Assembly: GCA_012514445.1 (NCBI GenBank)
Contig: JAAZAI010000384.1
Location: 1-5,641, forward strand
Origin: Lentisphaerota bacterium
GTDB lineage: Bacteria > Verrucomicrobiota > Kiritimatiellia > RFP12 > UBA3636
Length of the DNA stretch: 5,641 nt
Direction of reading: 5' to 3'
Shown: positions 1-5,641 of the stretch, one piece after another
How positions within the stretch are numbered: the first letter of the stretch is position 1
Layout: each line of letters starts with the position of its first letter
Notes under the pieces: generated by a model
Databases searched by the model: none
What the model saw: the letters and a program-made list of their open reading frames with translations, nothing else
What the model was told of the DNA's origin: nothing
Position numbers and translations under genes: made by a program

Positions 1-869
1 CGATAACGGTCGGCAACTCGGTCGACGCCAACTGGGTGCGGCTCGAGGTCGTCGGGGGCGCCCAGGTCGTCGCCACAGGCGGGAACGCCCTCATCGGGAG
101 CGACAGCAAGACGTTTCGAACCGACTTCAACTCGGCCTGGATCATGGGAGAAGGCTCCTCGCTCACCCTGGGTGCGACGCGCCTCGGAGGCAAGAGCGCG
201 CAGAACACGCTGGCAGTCGTGGACGGCGGCACGGTGACGGTCAACGGCGAGTTCCGCAGCGGCTACGAGAACTCGGGCTACGACTGCACGTACAACGTCG
301 TTCTCGTCGACGGCGGGATTCTCAACGCCAACGCCTCGTTTTCCATCGGCTACGGCGTGAGGCACGACGCCTGCTCCCTGGTGGTCCGCAACGGCGGGAA
401 GATCCTCGCGCCATCGACGGGCCGCATCCGAATCCGCGGGGGGAACCGCTGCGAAATCCGCGTCGAGGGCGCGGGCTCGCTGATCGAGACGGACTATTCG
501 CATGCCGCCTACGGGGCGGTTTCCCTCGGCGAGATGACGACGACGTGCCACCACAACACCTTGACGATCAGCGACGGCGGCACGGTCAAGCTGACCAACC
601 CGGAAGGAACGCTGACAATCGCGGCCGACGCCACTCAAGGCGGCAGCGGCGTGCGGTTCGCCGGCGGCATTCTGGCGGTAATGGACAACCGGCCGACGCA
701 CATCCCCTACGACAAGGTCTGGCTGTGGGACGGCGACTCGTGGGAGCCGGCTCCGAGCAACTGGAAGGGGACTTTTTTCACGGACGAGACGACGGCGGCG
801 GCGGCCGGCTACCCCGGGTTCGGCGGCTACACCGTCTTCACCGGCGGCAGTCCGTTGACGGCTCCCTGA
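1..869 (+). CDS. C-terminal part of a secreted-type beta-solenoid repeat protein (T5SS/PEP-CTERM-associated repeat style), 5' truncated
   Basis: The reading frame is open from the first complete codon (position 3) to the TGA at 867-869, giving 288 visible codons. The first GTG (36) has no Shine-Dalgarno sequence before it, and the repeat pattern continues upstream, so the real start lies outside the window. The protein is rich in Gly, Val, Thr, Asn and Ser, with almost no Lys. It consists of imperfect repeats around N-x-L-x-V-x-(D/N)-G-G followed by a short strand ending in I/S-x-G (see the repeat feature). Such repeats are typical of extracellular parallel beta-helix proteins, including T5SS/PEP-CTERM-associated repeat proteins of PVC bacteria. 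From about 650 the repeats give way to a Trp-rich stretch (four Trp between 720 and 764) and a Gly/Tyr/Phe-rich end. I see no C-terminal transmembrane helix, Arg-rich tail, PEP-CTERM signal or autotransporter barrel. A surface or secreted role is inferred. The ligand or function is unknown, and the family assignment rests on repeat style alone. Confidence 0.75.
   Translation, partial: ITVGNSVDANWVRLEVVGGAQVVATGGNALIGSDSKTFRTDFNSAWIMGEGSSLTLGATRLGGKSAQNTLAVVDGGTVTVNGEFRSGYENSGYDCTYNVVLVDGGILNANASFSIGYGVRHDACSLVVRNGGKILAPSTGRIRIRGGNRCEIRVEGAGSLIETDYSHAAYGAVSLGEMTTTCHHNTLTISDGGTVKLTNPEGTLTIAADATQGGSGVRFAGGILAVMDNRPTHIPYDKVWLWDGDSWEPAPSNWKGTFFTDETTAAAAGYPGFGGYTVFTGGSPLTAP
36..629 (+). repeat. About seven degenerate 25-35 residue beta-solenoid repeats within the first gene
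   Basis: Counting residues from the GTG at 36, units begin near residues 1, 32, 57, 86, 113, 139 and 174. The core alternates between a hydrophobic-x-V-x-D/N-G-G form (for example LAVVDGG, VVLVDGG, LVVRNGG, LTISDGG) and a G-x-G-S-x-L form (GEGSSL, GAGSLI). The second half of each unit is a short strand often ending in G, such as FSIGYG or VSLG. The repeats are visible at protein level only. The DNA is diverged, with no long exact copies, so the array is old and not recently expanded. The pattern fits a right-handed beta-helix in which each unit adds one or two coils. Confidence 0.7.
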
Positions 870-902
870 GCGGCAGAAGCAACGCGGGGTCCAATCTCCT
901 CC

Positions 903-931
903 TTGCCTCTCCCGCTGCGGTGGATTACAAT
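903..931 (+). promoter_or_regulatory. Candidate sigma70-type promoter for the Memo–AMMECR1 gene
   Basis: TTGCCT at 903-908 (four of six matches to TTGACA) and TACAAT at 926-931 (five of six to TATAAT) are separated by exactly 17 bases. Transcription would start near 938, leaving a leader of about 23 bases that contains the ribosome binding site. The AT-rich -10 stands out in an otherwise GC-rich stretch. The site suggests the downstream gene has its own promoter and is not only read through from the repeat-protein gene. This is a motif match without experimental support. Confidence 0.5.
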
Positions 932-946
932 ACCGCCAAGCTCGAA

Positions 947-953
947 GGGAGGG
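947..953 (+). promoter_or_regulatory. Strong Shine-Dalgarno sequence for the Memo–AMMECR1 gene
   Basis: GGGAGGG lies seven bases before the ATG at 961, with the GGAGG core eight bases away. This is near-ideal spacing and fixes the start of the 495-codon gene. No other in-frame start nearby has such a site. Confidence 0.8.
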
Positions 954-960
954 TCACGCC

Positions 961-2448
961 ATGCAAGACAACAGCTCAACCGGCCGGGCCGGCCTCCGGG
1001 TGCTCGGCAGCACGATCGCCGGTTCCTGGTATCCGGCGACGGCCGAGGCGCTCGACGCGGTCATCCAAGACTGTCTCGCGAAGACACCGGAGCCGAAGGG
1101 GCCTCCGCCCAACATCCTGATCCTGCCGCATGCAGGCTACGCCTATTCCGCGCAAACCGCAGCCTACGGCATACGGCAAATCCTCGGGGCCCCGTTCAAA
1201 CGCGTCCTGCTCCTCGCGCCAAGTCACCGCGCCGCCATCTCGAACGGTCTCGTGGCCCCCGAGTCGGACGCCGTCTCGACGCCGTACGGACGCCTTGAGG
1301 TCGATCGCGAGGCCATCCATCAAATCGCCGGCGGCATGGACTTGAAATGCAGCGACGGCGTCCACGCCAACGAGCACGCCACGCAAATCCAGTATCCGAT
1401 GCTGCAGTACGCGCTGAAGGATTTCAAGATCGTCCCGCTTGTCATCGGGCAGATGGATCCGCTCGCCGCCCGCCGCGCGGCGGCCGCGCTGCGCGCCATC
1501 GTGGACGAGGCGACGCTGGTCGTTGTCAGCTCCGACTTCACGCACTACGGGGAGGACTTCGACTACGCGCCCTTCCCCGCCGGCGAGGCGCTGTCTCGAG
1601 CGCGCCAAGCCGATTTCGCCGCTTTCGAACGCATCCGCGCCGGGGACGCCGCGGGCTTCGCGGACTGCCTCGACGCATCGGGCGCCACGATCTGCGGCCG
1701 TCATCCGATCACGGTCCTGCTCGAGATGATGCCGCCCGGCACGGCGCTGGAGCGGCTCCACTACGCCACCTCGTCCGACGAGTCGGGCGACGATTCGCGT
1801 TTCGTCTGCTACCTCTGCGCGGCAGGCCGGGCGGACTGGGACGGTCGGCGCAAAGGCGGGGATTCCGCCGCGGCGGACAAGGAAGCGGATTACCTGACGC
1901 CAGAGGAGAAGCGCGCGCTGCTTCGATTCGCGCGCGAGTCCATCCGGCACGTCTTCGAGACGGGCAAGGCGCTGGCTTCCGACCATTTCGCGGCGGAGGC
2001 CACGGAGAATCTGCGCCGGCCGATGGGCTGCTTCGTCACGCTCAACACGAGACGATCGCACGACCTGCGCGGCTGCATCGGCGAGATCGTGGCGCAGCGC
2101 CCGCTCTACCAGGCGGTCACGGCGCTGGCGGTGCATTCGGCGTTCGGCGACCGCCGCTTCCGGCCGCTGGAACCGTCCGAACTCGACGGGATCGACATCG
2201 AGATCTCGGCGTTGACCCCGGAGCGGGCAGTGGACTCGTGGCGCGACATCGAAATCGGCCGGCACGGCATGACGCTGAGCAAGCGCGGGCGCATGGCCGT
2301 GTTTCTGCCGCAAGTCGCGCCCGAGCAGGGGTGGACGCTCGAGGAGACGCTCACGCAGCTCGCGCTCAAGGCGGGGCTCCGGCCCGACGACTGGCGGAAC
2401 GGCGCGCAGTTCACGGTCTTCGAGGCGATCGTCTTCGGAGAGAAGTAG
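961..2448 (+). CDS. amrB-amrA: Memo–AMMECR1 fusion protein (AmmeMemoRadiSam system proteins B and A in one chain)
   Basis: This is a complete 495-residue gene, ATG to TAG, with a strong ribosome binding site. Residues ~15-288 form a Memo-family domain, related in fold to class III extradiol dioxygenases. Visible motifs are G-S-W-Y-P (21-25), P-H-A-G-Y (56-60), P-S-H (87-89), N-E-H (137-139), S-S-D-F-T-H (190-195) and T-I-C-G-R-H-P (243-249). His57, His89 and Cys245 line up with the metal-site residues His49, His81 and Cys244 of human MEMO1, so metal (iron or copper) binding is likely. A charged, Ala/Gly-rich linker (~290-310) leads to an AMMECR1 domain (~312-493). That domain carries the hallmark L-R-G-C-I-G (369-374), A-F-G-D-R-R-F (394-400) and F-L-P-Q-V-A-P-E-Q-G-W (448-458). 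No signal peptide or membrane segment is seen, so it should be cytoplasmic. In many anaerobes the two proteins occur with a radical SAM enzyme, which is not in this window. The chemistry of the system is not established, and I assign no reaction. The domain identities are very secure. Confidence 0.95.
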   Translation: MQDNSSTGRAGLRVLGSTIAGSWYPATAEALDAVIQDCLAKTPEPKGPPPNILILPHAGYAYSAQTAAYGIRQILGAPFKRVLLLAPSHRAAISNGLVAPESDAVSTPYGRLEVDREAIHQIAGGMDLKCSDGVHANEHATQIQYPMLQYALKDFKIVPLVIGQMDPLAARRAAAALRAIVDEATLVVVSSDFTHYGEDFDYAPFPAGEALSRARQADFAAFERIRAGDAAGFADCLDASGATICGRHPITVLLEMMPPGTALERLHYATSSDESGDDSRFVCYLCAAGRADWDGRRKGGDSAAADKEADYLTPEEKRALLRFARESIRHVFETGKALASDHFAAEATENLRRPMGCFVTLNTRRSHDLRGCIGEIVAQRPLYQAVTALAVHSAFGDRRFRPLEPSELDGIDIEISALTPERAVDSWRDIEIGRHGMTLSKRGRMAVFLPQVAPEQGWTLEETLTQLALKAGLRPDDWRNGAQFTVFEAIVFGEK

Positions 2449-2455
2449 AGCGAAG

Positions 2456-2487
2456 AAAAAGGGCGGAGCCGGCTGGCTCCGCCCTTT
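2456..2487. terminator. Bidirectional intrinsic terminator between convergent genes
   Basis: A perfect 10-bp GC-rich stem (GGGCGGAGCC at 2461-2470 with GGCTCCGCCC at 2475-2484) closes on a four-base loop, GGCT. It is flanked by AAAAA (2456-2460) and TTT (2485-2487), which extend the pairing to 13 bp. Read leftward, for nifJ, the hairpin is followed by five T and a further T-rich stretch, a good terminator. Read rightward, for the fusion gene, only three T follow, so it is weaker. It starts eight bases after the fusion stop codon and ends 25 bases from the nifJ stop codon, so it probably serves both genes. Confidence 0.85.
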
Positions 2488-2512
2488 CGGGATCACGGTG
2501 TCGCGATGGCGA

Positions 2513-5500
2513 CTACGCCTTCTCGGGCTCGTACATCGCCGCCATCTTGGTCAGCAGCGCGTACTTCGCCTTGAACTTGCGATCGGCCTCGGCGACCATC
2601 CGGGCGGACTCCTCCGGCGCGAGCTTCTGGAGCTGCTTGAAGCGGATTTCCACTCCGGCCTGCTCCGAGAACGCCTTCGACGGGGCCTTGCTGTCGATCG
2701 TCAGCGGATTCTTGCCCTGCGCCACGTTGTCCGGATTGAACCGGTACAGCGGGAAGTGGCCCGTCTCGACCGCGAGCTTCTGGTTGTCCATGCCGGTGCG
2801 CATGTCGATGCCGTGGCTGATGCAGTGCGAGTAGGCGATGATGATCGCCGGCCCGTCGTACGCCTCGGCCTCGTTGAAGGCCTTGACCGTCTGGGCGGTG
2901 TTGGAGCCCATGGCGATCTGCGCGACGTAGATGTTGCCGTACGTCATCGAGATCATGCCGAGGTCCTTCTTCTGCTGCGGCTTGCCCGCGGCGGCGAACT
3001 TGGCGATCGCGCCGAGCGGCGTGGACTTCGAGGCCTGGCCTCCGGTGTTGGAGTAGACTTCGGTGTCGAGCACGAGGACCTTGACGTTGCGGCCGGTGGC
3101 GAGCACGTGGTCGAGGCCGCCGTAGCCGATGTCGTAGGCCCAGCCGTCGCCGCCGATGATCCAGACGGACTTGCGGACGAGGTAGTCGGCCAGCGAGAGG
3201 AGCTGCTTGCAGGTCGTGCAGTCGCACTTGTCGAGCATGTCCTTGAGCGTCGCGACGCGCTTGCGCTGCGCCTCGACCTCGTCGCTGGTGGCCTGCTTGG
3301 CGTCCCGGATTTCGGCGAGAAGGGCCTTCATCTCGGCGGGGGCCTTCTCGGAGGCGATGAGCTTCTCGCCCAGCTCCAGCGCGGTGGCCTTGAACTTCTC
3401 GAACGTCATGTTCATGCCGAGGCCGAACTGCGCATTGTCCTCGAAGAGGCTGTTGGACCAGGCGGGGCCGCGGCCGTCTTCGCGCGTCGTGTACGGGGTG
3501 GTGGGCAGGTTGCCGCCGTAGATAGAGGAGCAGCCCGTGGCGTTGGCGATCGCGATGCGGTCGCCGAAGAGCTGGGTGAGCAGCTTGATGTACGGAGTCT
3601 CGCCGCAGCCGGCGCAGGCGCCGGAGAACTCGAAGAGCGGGCGGCAGAGCTGCGCGCCCTTGACGGTGGCGAGATTCAGCTTCGAGCGGTCGTACTCGGG
3701 GATCCCGAGGAAGAACTTGAAGTTCTCGGCCTCGGCCTCGCGCAGGGGGATCTGCTCGGTCATCTTGATCGCGCCCTTGGCCTTCATCGGGCAGGCGTGC
3801 ACGCAGGCGCCGCAGCCCGTGCAGTCCTCGGGGGCGACCTGGAGGGTGAACTTCTTGCCTTCGAACTCCTTCGTCTTCGCATCGGTCGACTTGAACGTCG
3901 CGGGCGCGCCTTCGAGCTTGTCGGCGTCGTAGACCTTGCCGCGGATGACGGCGTGCGGGCAGACCGTGGAGCAGGTGAGGCACTGGATGCACACGCTCGG
4001 ATCCCAGCGCGGGATCTCGACGGCGATGTTGCGCTTCTCCCACTGGGTGGTGCCCACAGGCCAGGTGCCGTCGTTGGGGATCGCGCTCACGGGCAGGTTG
4101 TCGCCGCGCTGCGCGATGATCTCGGCCGTGACCTTGCGGACGAACTCCGGGGCTTCTCCAGAGACGATCGGCGGCATCTTGAGCTTGCCGGCGACCTGGC
4201 TCGGGACCTTGACCTGGAAGACCGCGCCGGAGGCGCCGTCGATGGCGTCCCAGTTCTTCTTGACGACGTCGTCGCCCTTCTTGCCGTACGCCTTCTTGGC
4301 GTACTTCTTGAGCAGCTCGATGGCCTCGGACTCGGGGATGATGTCGGCGATCTTGAAGAACGCCGTCTGCATGATCGTGTTGATGCGGCTGCCCATGTCG
4401 AGCTCGTTGGCGAGCTTCACGGCGTCGACGACGTAGAACTTGAGCTTCTTGTCGATGATCTGCTTCTCGATTTCGTCCGGGAGGTGGTTCCAGATCTCGT
4501 CGGCCGAATACGGGCTCGCGAGCAGGAAGACGCCGCCGGGCTTGACGTTCGAGAGCATGTCGTACTTCTCGACGAAGGAGAAGTTGTGGCAGGCCACGAA
4601 GTCGGCGTTCGTGCAGAGGTAGGGGCTCTGGATGACGCCCTTGCCGAAGCGCAGGTGGGAGACGGTGATGCCGCCGGCCTTCTTCGAGTCGTACACGAAG
4701 TAGCCCTGCGCGAAGTTGTCCGTCTCGTCGCCGATGATCTTGATGGAGTTCTTGTTGGCGCCCACCGTTCCGTCCGAGCCCAGGCCGTAGAACATGCATT
4801 CCTTGCGGCCGGCGTGCTCGAGGATGAAGGCGGGGTCGTAGGCGATGGAGCTGCCGGAGACGTCGTCTTCGATGCCGACGGTGAAGTGCTTCTTCGGGGT
4901 GGCGGACTTCGCGTTGTCGAGGATGCCCTTGACCATCGCGGGGGTGAACTCCTTCGAGCCCAGGCCGTAGCGGCCGCCGAAGGTCTTCGGGTACTTCGTC
5001 CAGTTGAGCCAGCCGTTCTCCATGGCCTCGCCGAACGCCGTGCGCACGTCGAGGTAGAGCGGATCGCCGATGGCGCCGGGCTCCTTGACGCGGTCGAGGA
5101 CGGTGATCGTCTTGACGCCGGCGGGGAGGGCCTTGGCAAAGCATTCGACGCAGAACGGGCGGTAGAGGCGGACCTTCACGAGGCCGACCTTCTCGCCCAT
5201 GGAGACGAGGCGGTCCACCGTCTCGTGGATCGTGTCGACGGCGGAGCCCATCGCGACGATGACGTGCTCGGCGTCGGGCGCGCCGACGTAGTCGAAGGGC
5301 TTGTAGTTGCGGCCGGTGAGCTTGCCGAACTTCTGCATGGCCTTGTAGACGATCTGCGTCGTGGCCTGGTAGAAGGGATTGACCGTCTCGCGGCCCTGGA
5401 AGTAGACGTCCGGGTTCTGCGCGGTGCCGCGCATCTGGGGGCGGTCGGGGGAGAGGCCGCGGGCGCGGTGCGCGTAGACGAGGTCGTCCGAGATCATCTC

Positions 5501-5641
5501 GCGATAGACCGCCTCGTCGAGGTCGTCGATCTTCTGCACTTCATGCGAGGTGCGGAAACCGTCGAAGAAGTGGAGGAAGGGGACGCGGCTTTCCAGCGTG
5601 GCGGCATGGGCGATGAGCGCCATGTCGAGCACTTCCTGGAC
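2513..5641 (-). CDS. nifJ: Pyruvate:ferredoxin (flavodoxin) oxidoreductase, single-chain homodimer type, N-terminus cut by window edge
   Basis: It oxidises pyruvate with CoA to acetyl-CoA and CO2, passing two electrons to ferredoxin or flavodoxin in the cytoplasm. The frame is open through the right edge and ends at TAG (2515-2513), giving 1042 residues. Family length is about 1170-1230, so roughly 140-160 N-terminal residues are outside, including much of the first TPP/pyruvate domain. Numbering from the GTG at 5632-5630, an internal Val: HFFDGFRTSHE (21-31) is a PFOR signature. The ferredoxin-like domain has two Cys sets for [4Fe-4S] clusters (548/551/554/558 and 604/607/610/614). The third cluster is bound by Cys673, 676, 701 and 937. 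TPP/Mg residues lie in GDGWAYD (828-834) and TEVYSNTGGQ (857-866), matching Asp963, Thr991 and Asn996 of the Desulfovibrio africanus enzyme. YGLGSDGTVGANK (282-294) marks the middle domain. The chain ends where the D. africanus C-terminal extension would begin. All visible catalytic and cluster residues are intact. Pyruvate is the likely substrate, but residues that choose it (such as Thr31 and Arg114) are off-window. The promoter is also off-window. Confidence 0.97.
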   Translation of the reverse strand, partial: VQEVLDMALIAHAATLESRVPFLHFFDGFRTSHEVQKIDDLDEAVYREMISDDLVYAHRARGLSPDRPQMRGTAQNPDVYFQGRETVNPFYQATTQIVYKAMQKFGKLTGRNYKPFDYVGAPDAEHVIVAMGSAVDTIHETVDRLVSMGEKVGLVKVRLYRPFCVECFAKALPAGVKTITVLDRVKEPGAIGDPLYLDVRTAFGEAMENGWLNWTKYPKTFGGRYGLGSKEFTPAMVKGILDNAKSATPKKHFTVGIEDDVSGSSIAYDPAFILEHAGRKECMFYGLGSDGTVGANKNSIKIIGDETDNFAQGYFVYDSKKAGGITVSHLRFGKGVIQSPYLCTNADFVACHNFSFVEKYDMLSNVKPGGVFLLASPYSADEIWNHLPDEIEKQIIDKKLKFYVVDAVKLANELDMGSRINTIMQTAFFKIADIIPESEAIELLKKYAKKAYGKKGDDVVKKNWDAIDGASGAVFQVKVPSQVAGKLKMPPIVSGEAPEFVRKVTAEIIAQRGDNLPVSAIPNDGTWPVGTTQWEKRNIAVEIPRWDPSVCIQCLTCSTVCPHAVIRGKVYDADKLEGAPATFKSTDAKTKEFEGKKFTLQVAPEDCTGCGACVHACPMKAKGAIKMTEQIPLREAEAENFKFFLGIPEYDRSKLNLATVKGAQLCRPLFEFSGACAGCGETPYIKLLTQLFGDRIAIANATGCSSIYGGNLPTTPYTTREDGRGPAWSNSLFEDNAQFGLGMNMTFEKFKATALELGEKLIASEKAPAEMKALLAEIRDAKQATSDEVEAQRKRVATLKDMLDKCDCTTCKQLLSLADYLVRKSVWIIGGDGWAYDIGYGGLDHVLATGRNVKVLVLDTEVYSNTGGQASKSTPLGAIAKFAAAGKPQQKKDLGMISMTYGNIYVAQIAMGSNTAQTVKAFNEAEAYDGPAIIIAYSHCISHGIDMRTGMDNQKLAVETGHFPLYRFNPDNVAQGKNPLTIDSKAPSKAFSEQAGVEIRFKQLQKLAPEESARMVAEADRKFKAKYALLTKMAAMYEPEKA

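Noticed and set aside
36..38. GTG as the start of the first gene
   Set aside because: The frame stays open to the window edge, no Shine-Dalgarno sequence precedes it, and the repeat pattern continues upstream (an I-T-V-G segment). It is an internal Val.
870..902. Possible terminator after the repeat-protein gene
   Set aside because: I looked for an inverted repeat followed by T residues and found none.
976..2496. Open frame of 506 codons on the minus strand, covering nearly all of the Memo–AMMECR1 gene
   Set aside because: Its product is Arg-rich and low in complexity with no recognisable motif, and it runs through the terminator hairpin. Long antisense frames are expected opposite GC-rich genes, and the plus-strand protein is unambiguous.
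2500..2513. Small inverted repeat (GTCGC, GATG loop, GCGAC) at the nifJ stop codon
   Set aside because: A 5-bp stem is expected by chance in GC-rich DNA, and a much stronger hairpin lies 13 bases further downstream in the nifJ direction.
1347..2834. Open frame of 495 codons on the plus strand overlapping the fusion gene and the 3' end of nifJ
   Set aside because: Arg/Ala-rich shadow translation that crosses the terminator and runs antisense into nifJ, with no motif or ribosome binding site.
4775..4970. Exact 16-base direct repeat (4775-4790 and 4955-4970) in nifJ
   Set aside because: Both copies encode a Y-G-L-G-S segment that belongs to the PFOR sequence. The identity follows from the conserved residues and strong codon bias, so it is not a mobile or regulatory repeat.
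2493..5144. Open frame of 883 codons on the minus strand in a second frame within nifJ
   Set aside because: The translation is Arg/His/Pro-rich with no domain, and the overlapping PFOR frame carries all family motifs. It is a shadow caused by GC-rich third positions.
961..5641. A new multi-gene system linking Memo–AMMECR1 and PFOR
   Set aside because: The genes converge on a shared terminator, so they are not co-transcribed, and PFOR is a housekeeping enzyme of anaerobes. Adjacency in one window is not enough to claim a system.

Overview
The window is GC-rich, gene-dense bacterial DNA with three protein-coding genes, two of them cut by the window edges, and no RNA gene, CRISPR array or insertion sequence that I can see. 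The gene set suggests an anaerobic bacterium: a pyruvate:ferredoxin oxidoreductase, a Memo–AMMECR1 fusion, and a repeat-rich secreted-type protein. That last protein resembles the T5SS/PEP-CTERM-associated repeat proteins common in Kiritimatiellota, Lentisphaerota and other members of the PVC group. The taxonomic guess is inference from protein style only.

Layout. (1) Positions 1-869, plus strand: the C-terminal end of a secreted or surface beta-solenoid protein with about seven degenerate 25-35 residue repeats and a Trp/Gly-rich tail. Its N-terminus lies left of the window. (2) Positions 870-960: a 91-base gap with a good sigma70-like promoter (TTGCCT, 17 bases, TACAAT) and a strong Shine-Dalgarno sequence. 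(3) Positions 961-2448, plus strand: a complete 495-residue protein joining a Memo-family domain to an AMMECR1 domain, i.e. proteins B and A of the poorly understood AmmeMemoRadiSam system in one chain. (4) Positions 2449-2512: a 64-base gap between convergent genes, holding a perfect GC-rich hairpin with A and T flanks that reads as a shared terminator. (5) Positions 2513-5641, minus strand: pyruvate:ferredoxin oxidoreductase (nifJ/por), with an intact C-terminus and roughly 140-160 N-terminal residues missing beyond the right edge.

The genes do not form one operon. The fusion gene appears to have its own promoter, and nifJ converges on it. PFOR makes acetyl-CoA, CO2 and reduced ferredoxin from pyruvate. 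The AmmeMemoRadiSam system is also typical of anaerobes and has a radical SAM partner that needs low-potential electrons, but a functional link between the two genes is speculation. The most noteworthy item is the Memo–AMMECR1 fusion. Smaller points are a Cys-X-Cys-X2-Cys cluster in a variable part of PFOR and the unrecognised tail of the repeat protein.
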